A stretch of DNA of 64,000 bases from Flavobacterium sp. LC2016-12 (GCF_015351595.1 NZ_JADKPT010000002.1:248001-312000), one strand, 5' to 3'; positions 15,678 through 24,236 are shown, numbered from the stretch's first letter. The notes: a model not told the origin generated them from the letters alone. Made by a program: numbers and translations.

Positions 15678-17576
15678 ATGAGCGACGCTTTAAAACACGA
15701 ATGTGGTATAGCCTTAGTTAGACTTCTTAAACCGCTTGAATATTACAAAGAGAAATACGGAACTGCTTTTTACGGGATACAAAAAATGTATCTAATGATG
15801 GAGAAGCAGCACAACCGTGGTCAGGATGGTGCCGGATTTGCAAGCATCAAATTAGATGTTGAGCCAGGACAACGTTATATCAGCAGAGTTCGTTCAAATC
15901 ATGCACAACCAATTCAGGATGTTTTCAAACAGATCAACGATCGTATCAATGAAGAATTGACAGCTCGTCCAGAGATTGCTGACGATGTAGCTAAACTTAA
16001 ATCAGAGATTCCATATATTGGAGAATTGTTTTTAGGACACGTACGTTACGGAACTTTCGGAAAAAACAGCATTGAAAGTGTACATCCATTTTTACGTCAA
16101 AGTAACTGGATGCACCGTAATTTGATTTTGGCAGGAAACTTCAACATGACGAATGTTAAAGAGCTTTTCGAAAATTTAGTTGAACTTGGACAGCATCCAA
16201 AAGAAATGGCAGACACTGTTACGGTAATGGAAAAAATTGGTCACTTCTTAGACAAAGAAGTAATGCAATTGTACCAAGACTGCAAAGCTGAAGGTTATTC
16301 TAAAAGAGAAGCTTCTCCTGTAATCGCAGATCGTTTGGATATTGCAAAAATATTAGCCCGTTCAGCAAAAAATTTAGACGGAGGTTATGCAATGGCCGGT
16401 TTATTAGGTCATGGTGACGCTTTTGTATTTAGAGATCCTGCAGGAATTCGTCCAGCTTATTACTATCAGGATGACGAAGTAGTGGTTGTTGCTTCTGAAA
16501 GACCCGTTATTCAAACTGTATTTAATGTACCTTTTGAAAGTGTTCAGGAAATTGATCCGGGAAATGCTTTGATTATCAAAAAGAGCGGAAAAGTTTCGAT
16601 GCAGCAAATTTTAGAACCAACTGTTAAGAAAGCATGTTCTTTTGAAAGAATTTATTTCTCTAGAGGAAGTGACGCTGAAATTTATCAGGAACGTAAAGAT
16701 TTAGGAAAACTAATTTTACCAGCTGTTCTTAAATCAATTGACAGTGATACAGATAACACAGTTTTCTCTTATATCCCGAATACAGCCGAAACATCTTTTT
16801 ACGGTTTAGTTGAAGCCGCTCAGGATTTCTTAAATCAGAGAAAAAACAATTATATCTTAGAAAACAGAAATACACTTACAGCCGAAACACTTCAGGAGTT
16901 ATTGGCGGTAAAAATCCGTACGGAGAAAGTTGCTATTAAAGATGCTAAACTTAGAACATTTATTACAGAAGACAGTAGCCGTGATGATTTAGTTGCTCAC
17001 GTTTATGATGTTACTTACGGCGTAATCAAACCAACTGACAATTTGGTCATAATCGATGACAGTATTGTTCGTGGTACAACTCTTAAAATGAGTATCATTA
17101 AGATGATGGACCGTTTGAAACCAAAACGTATCGTAATTGTTTCTTCGGCACCACAAATTCGTTACCCTGACTGTTACGGAATTGATATGGCAAAACTGGA
17201 AGGTCTTGTTGCTTTTAGAGCAGCTTTGGCTTTATTAAAGGAAAGAAATCTATATCATATCGTAGACGATGTTTATACTAAATGTAAAGCTCAGGAGAAC
17301 TATTTAGATACAGATGTTGTAAATTATGTAACGGCAATTTACGATCAATTTACACCGGAAGAAATCTCAGATAAAATTGCAGAGATGTTAAGTTCACCTG
17401 AAATTAACGCTGAAGTAAAAATAATATTCCAAAAAGTCGAAGATTTACATATTGCGTGTCCTAAAAACCTGGGAGACTGGTACTTTACAGGAGATTATCC
17501 AACCCCTGGAGGAAATCGTGTAGTGAACCGTGCATTTATGAATTTCTATGAAGGAAAAGACGCAAGAGCGTATTAA
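15678..17576 (+). CDS. purF: Amidophosphoribosyltransferase-type enzyme, long form
   Basis: 632 aa, longer than the usual 470-510. The first step of purine synthesis makes 5-phosphoribosylamine from PRPP and glutamine. The N-terminal class II glutaminase begins with MSDALKHECGIALVRL. The nucleophile would be Cys9, exposed by removal of a short propeptide, followed by the HNRGQDGAG and GHVRYGTFG blocks. The C-terminal phosphoribosyltransferase domain has the PRPP loop VIIDDSIVRGTTL at about residues 453-466. Extra sequence lies between the two domains and at the C-terminus (about residues 545-632). I could not check whether a shorter canonical purF exists elsewhere. Confidence 0.85.
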   Translation: MSDALKHECGIALVRLLKPLEYYKEKYGTAFYGIQKMYLMMEKQHNRGQDGAGFASIKLDVEPGQRYISRVRSNHAQPIQDVFKQINDRINEELTARPEIADDVAKLKSEIPYIGELFLGHVRYGTFGKNSIESVHPFLRQSNWMHRNLILAGNFNMTNVKELFENLVELGQHPKEMADTVTVMEKIGHFLDKEVMQLYQDCKAEGYSKREASPVIADRLDIAKILARSAKNLDGGYAMAGLLGHGDAFVFRDPAGIRPAYYYQDDEVVVVASERPVIQTVFNVPFESVQEIDPGNALIIKKSGKVSMQQILEPTVKKACSFERIYFSRGSDAEIYQERKDLGKLILPAVLKSIDSDTDNTVFSYIPNTAETSFYGLVEAAQDFLNQRKNNYILENRNTLTAETLQELLAVKIRTEKVAIKDAKLRTFITEDSSRDDLVAHVYDVTYGVIKPTDNLVIIDDSIVRGTTLKMSIIKMMDRLKPKRIVIVSSAPQIRYPDCYGIDMAKLEGLVAFRAALALLKERNLYHIVDDVYTKCKAQENYLDTDVVNYVTAIYDQFTPEEISDKIAEMLSSPEINAEVKIIFQKVEDLHIACPKNLGDWYFTGDYPTPGGNRVVNRAFMNFYEGKDARAY

Positions 17577-17605
17577 AAGTATTAACAAAAGGTTAAAATG
17601 TGCAT

Positions 17606-17747
17606 TTCATCGGTTTTTTTTGCCGTTCATCCTATATGTTTGGCAAAACCGAAATGCTAAATTACTTTTGGAAGACCATAACATTAGTAGGTTAAGTTTA
17701 TGGTAGATTTGGGGCAAAAAGGGTGGAAGCAATTCCACCTTTTTTAT
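17606..17747 (+). ncRNA. Structured repeat RNA, copy 1 (putative sRNA)
   Basis: The core at 17675-17747 holds ACCATAAC, TTAGTAGGTTAAGTTTATGGT, GATTTGGGGCAAAAA and then the hairpin GGTGGAA-GCAA-TTCCACC with a T run. The preceding 70 bp share only ATCGG and GCCGTTC with the other copies. Here they form their own hairpin (GCATTT...CGGTTTT with AAAACCG...AAATGC), which may double as the purF terminator. Confidence 0.55.
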
Positions 17748-17790
17748 TGGAATAAAGTGAAAGCTAACACTTTAAAGCAATTTTAACACA

Positions 17791-17933
17791 CTTAATCGGA
17801 TATATCTACCTTTCGTCTATAAAGTTTTTTAAATAAATACAACTACCATATATTTACTAAACCATAACATTAGTAGGTTAAGTTTATGGTAGATTTGGGG
17901 CAAAAAAGGTGGAAGAGATTCCACCTTTTTTAT
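17791..17933 (+). ncRNA. Structured repeat RNA, copy 2 (putative sRNA)
   Basis: A leader of 70 bp beginning CTTAATCGGATATAT precedes the core at 17861, which is almost identical to copy 3. Two helices are possible: ACCATAA with TTATGGT, and the terminal GGTGGAA-GAGA-TTCCACC followed by TTTTTT. There is no open reading frame of note. Function unknown. Confidence 0.6.
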
Positions 17934-17978
17934 TTTGTATTAAAAGCAAAGAAGAAAGAAGAAAGAGCAAAGAAGAAA

Positions 17979-18122
17979 GATTGTTGAACATAGTTTTACT
18001 AGACGACAACAAAAGAGAAAAGAATGTAGATTGTTGAACATACTTTTATAGACTATAACAAAAGAGAAAAAGAATAGAATAAAGAATATAGATTGTTGAA
18101 CATACTTTTATAGACGACAACA
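17979..18122. repeat. Three tandem GATTGTTGAACATA repeats of about 50-60 bp
   Basis: Units start near 17979, 18030 and 18091. Each has GATTGTTGAACATA(C/G)TTTTA, then TAGAC(GA/TA)(C/T)AACAAAAGA and a purine-rich spacer. Spacer length varies. A diverged single copy (GATGTTGCGCATAGTTC) follows RNA copy 3 near 18451. Confidence 0.7.
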
Positions 18123-18158
18123 AAAGACGGACAGCCTATCAAGCCATCCGTCTTTTTT
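18122..18158 (+). terminator. AGACGGA hairpin with T run, copy 1
   Basis: AAAAGACGGA pairs with TCCGTCTTTT (18147-18156) and continues into T residues. Near copy at 18491-18526. Works as a terminator on the plus strand and possibly on the minus. Confidence 0.75.
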
Positions 18159-18269
18159 ATTTCCCTATACTCTATCCTCTATCTTCTATCCTCTATAATC
18201 TATCCTCTATAATCTATCCTCTTTACTCTTTCCTCTTTACTCTTTACTCTTTCCTCTTTACTCTTCTTA
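18159..18269. repeat. Low-complexity CTCTTTACTCTTTCCT / TCTATCCTCTATAATC tract
   Basis: About 110 bp of imperfect pyrimidine-rich tandem repeats with short periods. Roughly complementary to the purine-rich AGAAAGAGCAAAGAAG stretch at about 17945-17980, so it may fold back on it. No gene. Confidence 0.7.
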
Positions 18270-18413
18270 CTTAATCGGATATATTTGCCGTTCGTCTGAA
18301 AAATTTTCTATATAAATACAACTGCTATACATTTACAGAACCATTAACATTAGTAGGTTAAGTTTATGGTAGATTTGGGGCAAAAAAGGCGGAAGAGATT
18401 CCGCCTTTTTTAT
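18270..18413 (+). ncRNA. Structured repeat RNA, copy 3 (putative sRNA)
   Basis: The leader-to-core distance is 70 bp, exactly as in copy 2. The terminal hairpin is GGCGGAA-GAGA-TTCCGCC, differing from copy 2 by a T-to-C and A-to-G pair that keeps base pairing. A TATATTTG promoter-like element is at 18280-18287, giving a predicted RNA of about 120 nt. Confidence 0.6.
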
Positions 18414-18490
18414 TTTATTCTAGAAAAAAGAGTATAGAATAAAGAATATAGATGTTGCGCATAGTTCAAACCATATAACTAAAAACAAAA

Positions 18491-18526
18491 AAAGACGGAC
18501 AGCTTATTCAGCCTTCCGTCTTTTTT
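18491..18526 (+). terminator. AGACGGA hairpin with T run, copy 2
   Basis: AAAGACGGA pairs with TCCGTCTTT (18515-18523) and is followed by T residues. The loop (CAGCTTATTCAGCCT) is a diverged version of the loop in copy 1. Confidence 0.75.
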
Positions 18527-18592
18527 CTTTACTCTTTATTCTATACTCTTTATTCTATACTCCATTCTTATAGAATAAAGATTAAAAGTATA

Positions 18593-18634
18593 GACAAAAA
18601 AAATAGACGAATAACTTTAAGTCAACCGTCTATT
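18593..18634 (-). terminator. Terminator of sod
   Basis: AATAGACG (18602-18609) pairs with CGTCTATT (18627-18634). On the minus strand a run of eight T follows. It lies 34 bp beyond the sod stop codon. Confidence 0.8.
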
Positions 18635-18667
18635 CTCTATATTCTTTATTCTATTTTCTTAAGAAGA

Positions 18668-19279
18668 CTATTTATCTAAAGCATATCTTCTTGCCACTTC
18701 TGTCCAGTTGATTACACTGAAGAAAGCTTCGATATAATCTGGTCTTCTGTTTTGGTAGTTTAAGTAGTAAGCATGCTCCCAAACGTCCATTCCTAAGATT
18801 GGAGTTCCACCATTACCAGCAACTTCCGGCATTAATGGATTATCTTGATTTGGAGTTCCTACAACTTCTAATTTACCTCCTTTTTGCACAGTTAACCAAG
18901 CCCATCCTGAACCGAATTGTGTAGCTCCTGCTTTAGCAAATTTTGCTTTAAACTCTTCAAAAGTTCCAAAAGAAGACTCAATTGCAGCTAATAAATCACC
19001 TGTTGGTAATCCACCACCGTTTGGAGTCATTACAGTCCAGAATAAATTGTGGTTGTAGAAACCTCCACCATTGTTACGAACTGCAGCGTTTGATTTATCT
19101 AAGTTGATTAAGATGTTTTCGATTGTTTTTCCTTCCAAATCTGTTCCTGCAATAGCTGCATTAAGATTTGTAGTATATGCATTATGATGCTTAGTATGGT
19201 GAATCTCCATTGTGCGTGCATCAATATGTGGTTCTAATGCGTCATATGCATAAGGTAATTGTGGTAGTTCAAAAGCCAT
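18668..19279 (-). CDS. Superoxide dismutase, Mn/Fe family
   Basis: 203 aa. It converts superoxide to oxygen and hydrogen peroxide. Metal ligands are H27, H77 (NHNLFW), D165 and H169 (DVWEHAYY). Gly near residue 73 and Gln145 in NQDNPL follow the pattern of manganese or cambialistic enzymes rather than the iron type, which has Gln at the first position. No signal peptide, so it is cytoplasmic. A TAAATTTG element lies upstream at 19322-19315 on the minus strand, but I see no matching TTG. Confidence 0.95.
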   Translation of the reverse strand: MAFELPQLPYAYDALEPHIDARTMEIHHTKHHNAYTTNLNAAIAGTDLEGKTIENILINLDKSNAAVRNNGGGFYNHNLFWTVMTPNGGGLPTGDLLAAIESSFGTFEEFKAKFAKAGATQFGSGWAWLTVQKGGKLEVVGTPNQDNPLMPEVAGNGGTPILGMDVWEHAYYLNYQNRRPDYIEAFFSVINWTEVARRYALDK

Positions 19280-19417
19280 GATATTATGATTTTATGGTTT
19301 ATAATAATTTATTCCAAATTTAAACATTTAACTTTGGAATAGAAAATACTATTTCGTTATTATTCAATTTAATTAATTGATAATCTGATTTTTTAAGACC
19401 TAAATACTTGTAAATCT

Positions 19418-20092
19418 TTATTTTCCGTTAAAAGTAGTCATGGTATTTTCTAATCCGGCAGTTCCAAATGTCTTAATAATTTCTGAAGAGACTTCTAAAC
19501 GTTCCGGTAATTTTGCTTTTTCTTCTTCGTCCCAATCGCCTAAAACGTAGTCTACTTGCTGCCCTTTTTTGAACTGATCACTAATACCAAATCTGAAACG
19601 GGTATATTGTTGGGTATTTAAAACAAGGTTGATGTTTTTTAATCCGTTATGACCTCCATCGCTTCCTTTTGGCTTTATTCTGATAGTTCCGAAAGACAGG
19701 TTTAAATCATCTGTAATAACCAGAATGTTTTCTAACGGAATATTTTCTTTGTCCATCCAGTATTTTACCGCTTTACCGCTTAAATTCATGTAGGTATTTG
19801 GCTTAAGCAGAAAAAAGGTTCTTCCTTTAAATTTATATTCGGCAAGCGCTCCCAACTTTACGGTTTCGAATGAAAGACTTTCTTTTTTGGCAAAAAAGTC
19901 AAGGACTTTAAATCCGATGTTGTGTCTTGTGTTTACGTATTCGGCGCCAATATTACCTAGTCCTACGATTAAATATTTTTTACTCACGCTTTTTATATTG
20001 TTTTTTGGGTGTTCGTGAACCTCCGGTTTCATACTATCTATGTTCTCTTCTTTTTGTGTTGATGAAAACAGTTTTGTCATCCATTTTATCAT
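19418..20092 (-). CDS. pth: Peptidyl-tRNA hydrolase
   Basis: 224 aa. It recycles tRNA from prematurely released peptidyl-tRNA. The catalytic core starts at about residue 40 (KYLIVGLGNIGAEYVNTRHNIGF) with the active His57. NTYMNLSG and ITDDLNLSFG carry further substrate-contacting residues. The first 38 residues are a charged extension not found in the core family. Met21 or a later start could be the true one, and the ATG at 20092 is the longest option. A 138-bp gap separates it from sod, and a repeat-filled gap separates it from rplY, which often precedes pth in Bacteroidetes. Confidence 0.93.
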   Translation of the reverse strand: MIKWMTKLFSSTQKEENIDSMKPEVHEHPKNNIKSVSKKYLIVGLGNIGAEYVNTRHNIGFKVLDFFAKKESLSFETVKLGALAEYKFKGRTFFLLKPNTYMNLSGKAVKYWMDKENIPLENILVITDDLNLSFGTIRIKPKGSDGGHNGLKNINLVLNTQQYTRFRFGISDQFKKGQQVDYVLGDWDEEEKAKLPERLEVSSEIIKTFGTAGLENTMTTFNGK

Positions 20093-20710
20093 GATGCAAA
20101 AATAGACTTAATTAGGGAATGTGGCAATTGGTTAATTAGATAATTAGGAAATGTGGTAATTAGATAATTTGATTTGTATTATCATTAACCGCAAAGAACG
20201 CAATCCCGATAGCTACCGGGATACGCAAAGGGCGCTAAGAATGGAACGCGGATGACGCGGATTTAAACTGATTTATGCCGATTTTTTATTACACTTTTAT
20301 CCCATTTACACAAGAGCACTTTGTCCCTTTGAACCTTTGCACCTTTGAACCTCTTTCTTATAGAAATGAATCATTCTTGCTAGCCCTGACAGCAGCGGTA
20401 TCCTTTTTCTTGCTCCTTTAGCAAGGAAAAGATACAAGTGGATGGCAGGAATGTCACGTCTTTAAAAACCTGAAACTTCTGCTTCTAAAAAATTATAAAA
20501 TTAGAAAATGCGGCAATTAGATAATTTGATCCTAACCGAAAAGTACACTAAGGTGCGCTAAGAATGGCACGCGGATGACGCGGATTTAAATTAATTAACA
20601 CGGATTTCATTTATGCTTTGTGTTCGTTTGGTTTGAGTTAAAGCAAAAGCACTTTGTCCCTTTGCAACTTTGAACCTTTGCACCTTTCTCAGAACCTTTA
20701 AAAGCAAAAA
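20093..20710. repeat. Repeat-filled gap with a diverged 330-bp duplication
   Basis: About 620 bp without a gene. GCGCTAAGAATGG(A/C)ACGCGGATGACGCGGATTTAAA occurs near 20233 and 20558, and GCACTTTGTCCCTTTG followed by CTTTGAACCTTTGCACCTTT occurs near 20315 and 20648, so roughly the same block is present twice. It also contains a TCCCGATAGCTACCGGGA palindrome near 20204 and the stem-loop listed next. Confidence 0.7.
20380..20456. repeat. Long bulged stem-loop element
   Basis: GTATC plus CTTTTTCTTGCT pairs with AGCAAGGAAAAG plus GATAC, giving about 16 bp with a single bulged C. It is bracketed by CCTG (20385-20388) and CAGG (20446-20449). From memory, similar CCCTGA...GCGG(T/C)ATCC elements recur between genes in Flavobacteriia, but I cannot verify this here. 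Confidence 0.55.
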
Positions 20711-20740
20711 AAAAGCACCAATCTTTCGATTGATGCTTTT
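20711..20740 (-). terminator. Terminator of rplY
   Basis: AAAAGCA plus CAATC pairs with GATTG plus TGCTTTT, with one A-C mismatch. On the minus strand a T run follows. Immediately downstream of the rplY stop. Confidence 0.85.
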
Positions 20741-20759
20741 TGTATAGATTTGAAAAAAA

Positions 20760-21371
20760 TTATTTTTTCTTTCCTTTTGCAGGAGCTTTTGCAGCTTTTG
20801 CAGCTTCTTGAGCAGCTTTCATAGCAGCACGAGAAATTCTTACCTGAGCAACAACAGTGTTGTCTGGGTGCATTACTTTATAGTCAGGAGATCCAACTTT
20901 AGTAACGTACAATTTGTTACCCATTTCAAGTGGCGTAATGTCAGCTTCAACAAAATCAGGAAGATTTTTAGGTAAAGCTTTAACTTTTAATTTACGAGTG
21001 TTTAAACGTAAAACACCACCTGCAAGAACACCTTTAGATGTACCAACGATTTTTACAGGAACTTCCATAGTGATTTCTTTGTCATCAAATAATTGAAAGA
21101 AGTCAATATGTAAAATCTTGTCAGATACAGGGTGAACCTGAATATCTTGTAAAATTGCATTGAATGATTTTCCTTTTCCAAGCTCAATCACAACTGTGTG
21201 TGCGTTTGGAGTGTAAACCAAGTTTTTGAACGCTGCAGCGTCTGCTGAGAAGTGTACTGCCTGATTTCCTCCGTATAACACGCAAGGAACCGCTCCAGCA
21301 TTACGTAAGGCTTTAGTTGACACTTTGCCCACGCTTTCTCTTTCTGATCCTTTAATTGTAATCGATTTCAT
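20760..21371 (-). CDS. rplY: 50S ribosomal protein L25, long (Ctc/TL5) form
   Basis: 203 aa. Binds 5S rRNA in the large ribosomal subunit. The N-terminal L25 domain (about residues 1-92: [27 protein letters not shown]) is followed by the TL5 beta domain (to about 182) and an Ala/Lys-rich tail ([14 protein letters not shown]). It is 127 bp downstream of prs, and the prs-rplY-pth order is common in Bacteroidetes. Confidence 0.96.
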   Translation of the reverse strand: MKSITIKGSERESVGKVSTKALRNAGAVPCVLYGGNQAVHFSADAAAFKNLVYTPNAHTVVIELGKGKSFNAILQDIQVHPVSDKILHIDFFQLFDDKEITMEVPVKIVGTSKGVLAGGVLRLNTRKLKVKALPKNLPDFVEADITPLEMGNKLYVTKVGSPDYKVMHPDNTVVAQVRISRAAMKAAQEAAKAAKAPAKGKKK

Positions 21372-21498
21372 TGTAAAAAAAATATAGTTATTAAATAATA
21401 TTCTATTTGCTTTAAGCTTTAAGCACTAGGCTTTAGGCTTTTTGTTTAATGTATTTTAGGAAATGCTTAAAGCTTACTGCCTAAAGCCTATTGCCAAA
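21372..21498. repeat. Imperfect inverted repeat between prs and rplY
   Basis: TGCTTTAAGCTTTAAGCACTAGGCTTTAGGC and GCTTAAAGCTTACTGCCTAAAGCC can fold into an imperfect hairpin of over 20 bp, built from the GCTTTAAGC and GGCTTTAGGC words. Probably another dispersed foldback. Confidence 0.5.
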
Positions 21499-22440
21499 TT
21501 ACATTATAAATTTTCCACTAATGGAATTGTTGTGGTGCACCATGTGCATAACTTCAGCAAAAAGAGGTGCACAACTCACTACTCTAATTTTGTTTGATTC
21601 TTTCTTTAATGGGATTGAATCGGTAACTATTAATTCGCTTAATTTTGAATTTTCAATTTTTTCGTAAGCGCCACCTGATAAAATAGCATGTGTACAAATT
21701 GCCCTAACGCTTAATGCTCCTTTTTCGATCATTAAATCTGCCGCTTTCGCTAATGTTCCACCTGTATCGATCATGTCGTCTACTAATATTACATTACGAC
21801 CTTTTACTTCACCAATTAGCTCCATAGTATCGATAACGTTGGCTGCTTTTCTTTGTTTGTAACAGATTACTACATCTGATTCTAAAAACTTAGAGTAAGC
21901 ATATGCTCTTTTTGAACCTCCCATGTCTGGTGATGCAATGGTTAAATTTTCTAAATTTAAACTCTGCACATATGGCAAAAAGATTGTAGATGCAAATAAA
22001 TGATCTACTGGTTTTTCAAAGAATCCCTGAATTTGATCTGCGTGCAAATCCATTGTCATGATTCTTGTTGCTCCTGCAGCAGTTAGTAAATTGGCTACTA
22101 ACTTTGCTCCAATCGGAACTCTTGGTTTGTCTTTTCTATCCTGTCTTGCCCAACCAAAATATGGCATAACAGCTGTAATATGTCTTGCTGATGCGCGTTT
22201 GGCTGCATCGATCATTAGTAACAATTCCATCAAATTATCAGCAGATGGAAAAGTTGAGCACACGATAAAAACGCGTAATCCTCTTATTGATTCTTCGTAA
22301 GATGGTTGAAATTCTCCATCACTATACGTTGACATCGTTACTTTGCCTAACGGAATTCCGTATTGTTCGGCAATTTTTTCTGCAAGATAGACACTTTGTG
22401 AACAAGCAAAAATTTTAGCTTCTGGTTCTAGGTGCGACAT
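21499..22440 (-). CDS. prs: Ribose-phosphate pyrophosphokinase
   Basis: 313 aa, normal length. It makes PRPP from ribose 5-phosphate and ATP for purine, pyrimidine, His and Trp synthesis. The block YFGWARQDRKDKPRVPIGAKLVANLL, the metal-binding TMDLHADQIQGFF, and the PRPP loop VILVDDMIDTGGTL are all present. A TAAATTTG element at 22571-22564 (minus strand) is a likely -7 box, which gives a leader of about 120 nt. Confidence 0.98.
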   Translation of the reverse strand: MSHLEPEAKIFACSQSVYLAEKIAEQYGIPLGKVTMSTYSDGEFQPSYEESIRGLRVFIVCSTFPSADNLMELLLMIDAAKRASARHITAVMPYFGWARQDRKDKPRVPIGAKLVANLLTAAGATRIMTMDLHADQIQGFFEKPVDHLFASTIFLPYVQSLNLENLTIASPDMGGSKRAYAYSKFLESDVVICYKQRKAANVIDTMELIGEVKGRNVILVDDMIDTGGTLAKAADLMIEKGALSVRAICTHAILSGGAYEKIENSKLSELIVTDSIPLKKESNKIRVVSCAPLFAEVMHMVHHNNSISGKFIM

Positions 22441-22741
22441 TATAATTTGTTGTTTTTACGCCGCTGCGCTCTGTACAATTCGGCTTGACCATTTTTGGTA
22501 AAACAAAACGTGTATAAATGCCTCGGGTGTAGTTAGTTGTGTGTGCGTCGTTTTAACGAGGTGCAAATTTAGAAAATTTATTGGACACTGAAAGGAAAAA
22601 TTTAAGTATTTTTAGTAGAACATTTAATTTTATTTTTTACATTTGCACCGTGTTAAAGGAATAAGCACAGTTATGACATCATAATTACTTATTCTATTGC
22701 GTTAAAATAACTGATTTATGAGTTGTTTTTTCGTCTGCTAA
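22441..22741. promoter_or_regulatory. Divergent promoter region of prs and tRNA-Leu
   Basis: About 300 bp. TAAATTTG on the minus strand (22571-22564) and TACATTTG on the plus strand (22638-22645) fit the -7 consensus for prs and the tRNA gene. No clear TTG partner was found for either. The long prs leader contains CGTTTTAACG-type foldbacks, but I recognise no riboswitch. Confidence 0.45.
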
Positions 22742-22821
22742 GCCCGGATGGCGGAATTGGTAGACGCGCTGGTCTCAAACACCTGTGGGAAACCGTGCCG
22801 GTTCGACTCCGGCTCCGGGTA
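22742..22821 (+). tRNA. tRNA-Leu (anticodon CAA)
   Basis: Acceptor GCCCGGA pairs with TCCGGGT, with a G-T at the end. The D-arm GGCGGAATTGGTAGACGC, the anticodon loop CTCAAAC with CAA, a class II variable arm and the T-arm GCCGGTTCGACTCCGGC are all recognisable. It decodes UUG. The 3' CCA is not encoded. The anticodon stem as I fold it has one T-T mismatch. Confidence 0.93.
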
Positions 22822-22824
22822 CAA

Positions 22825-22852
22825 AAACCTCTTCTTTCGAAGAGGTTTTTTT
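22825..22852 (+). terminator. Terminator of tRNA-Leu
   Basis: AAACCTCTTC pairs with GAAGAGGTTT around a 4-nt loop (TTTC), followed by a T run. Starts 4 bp after the tRNA. Confidence 0.9.
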
Positions 22853-22978
22853 GTTGTATAATATATCTTTTACACAATGAATAATAGTTCTTTATTTTTA
22901 TAGCCTGAAAAAATCTTTTAAATTTTCATCTAAAAGACACAAAGCGCAAAAAGCGACATTATAAATTCAAAAAAAAAT

Positions 22979-24103
22979 ATGGACTTAAAATCAGATAGTT
23001 TTAAAAAATACAATTGGATTGATTTTGGAAGAGGAATTGCTATTTTATTAGTAATAATTGTTCATGTAGGTCAAAATTTTTCTGACTCAATATTTTTAAA
23101 AAAATTTACAGAAGTTGGTTCTATGGGAGTTCAATTGTTCTTTATATTAAGTTCAATAACCTTATTTAATTCATACGGCAACAGGTATGAAAAAGATGGA
23201 AACGAAAGAAACATTTTTTTTTTTATTAGAAGATTTTTCAGAATTGCCCCTCTCTATTATTTTTTTGCTCTGTTTTATACATTGATTGAAATATTATTGA
23301 AAGGAATTCATTCTGTTGAATACTGGAAAGTTTTAATTTCTGTTTTATTCTTAAATGGAGTTATTGTACCCGTTATTAATTATATTCCTCCTGGTGGTTG
23401 GAGTATTGGAACAGAAGTACTTTTTTACTACATGATTCCTTTCCTATTTAGCAAAATAAAATCCATAAAAGATTCTGTTATTCTTTTAATAATTTCAATT
23501 CTGTTTTCAAGTTTTATTAATTTTACAGGTGAGATTATAATTGATTCGTTAAAAATTACAAATCATAATAATTTTCGAGGATATTATCTTTATCATTGGC
23601 TTCCAAATCAATTTCCAGTATTTTGCAGCGGCATTTTACTTTTTAATATTTTTAAAACGGTTCATTTTCCAATAAAAATCAAAAGGATCTTTTTAATTAT
23701 ATCTCTATTTCTTTTTATCTTTTTTAGTCAAACCAGCTTAACAAGCTACTATTTTTACTACACTCTTCAAAAACCATATATTTATTCCGCAATATTTTGT
23801 CTTTTTATAATCGGAATCAAAGATTTAGAATTTAAAAATAGAACCGGAAATTTTCTTCGATTGATTGGTAAATATTCCTTCTGCATGTATTTGTTACATT
23901 TTTTCATTCTTAGAGTATATTCTATAGCAATTAGTTTCACAGGTTTTAATAAAAAGAGCGACTTGTTTTTCTTAATCTCATATGTTTTAATAACCGCATT
24001 CACTTATTTCTTTAGTTCAAAATTATATCAATACGAAAAAAAAGGAATTTCTTTTGGGGATTTTCAAATTCAAAAATTAAAAGAAAAACTTATCAAAAAT
24101 TAA
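22979..24103 (+). CDS. Acyltransferase family 3 membrane protein (OafA/YrhL-like)
   Basis: 374 aa with about ten membrane segments. The start KYNWIDFGRGIAILLVIIVHVGQNF contains the family's conserved His near residue 40, and the RRFFRIAPLYYFF block is the usual conserved Arg region. Such enzymes O-acetylate surface polysaccharides or peptidoglycan-linked sugars at the inner membrane. It has no functional neighbours, follows a tRNA gene, and is even more AT-rich and Phe/Ile-rich than its surroundings. That could mean acquisition by transfer, or only membrane-protein composition. Substrate unknown. Confidence 0.85.
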   Translation: MDLKSDSFKKYNWIDFGRGIAILLVIIVHVGQNFSDSIFLKKFTEVGSMGVQLFFILSSITLFNSYGNRYEKDGNERNIFFFIRRFFRIAPLYYFFALFYTLIEILLKGIHSVEYWKVLISVLFLNGVIVPVINYIPPGGWSIGTEVLFYYMIPFLFSKIKSIKDSVILLIISILFSSFINFTGEIIIDSLKITNHNNFRGYYLYHWLPNQFPVFCSGILLFNIFKTVHFPIKIKRIFLIISLFLFIFFSQTSLTSYYFYYTLQKPYIYSAIFCLFIIGIKDLEFKNRTGNFLRLIGKYSFCMYLLHFFILRVYSIAISFTGFNKKSDLFFLISYVLITAFTYFFSSKLYQYEKKGISFGDFQIQKLKEKLIKN

Positions 24104-24213
24104 TCGTTGCTATATATAGATTTGTCTATAAAAAAACAGATCTCAACCTTTTTCCAATCCATAAAATAATTCGCAACAAGGAATTTATATCAAAACAATT
24201 TGACTACATTTAC

Positions 24214-24232
24214 AAGTGTAAAAAAAACACTT
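24214..24232. promoter_or_regulatory. AraR operator upstream of GH97
   Basis: AAGTGT-AAAAAAA-ACACTT, perfect arms, 4 bp before the ATG of the GH97 gene. Bound repressor would block transcription start or early elongation. Confidence 0.7.
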
Positions 24233-24236
24233 AACT

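Noticed and set aside
17979..18122. Possible CRISPR array near the structured RNAs
   Set aside because: Only three units, with similar rather than unique spacers and low-complexity DNA; no cas genes.
22441..22741. Riboswitch in the prs leader
   Set aside because: No recognisable conserved core for purine, PRPP or guanidine-type riboswitches.
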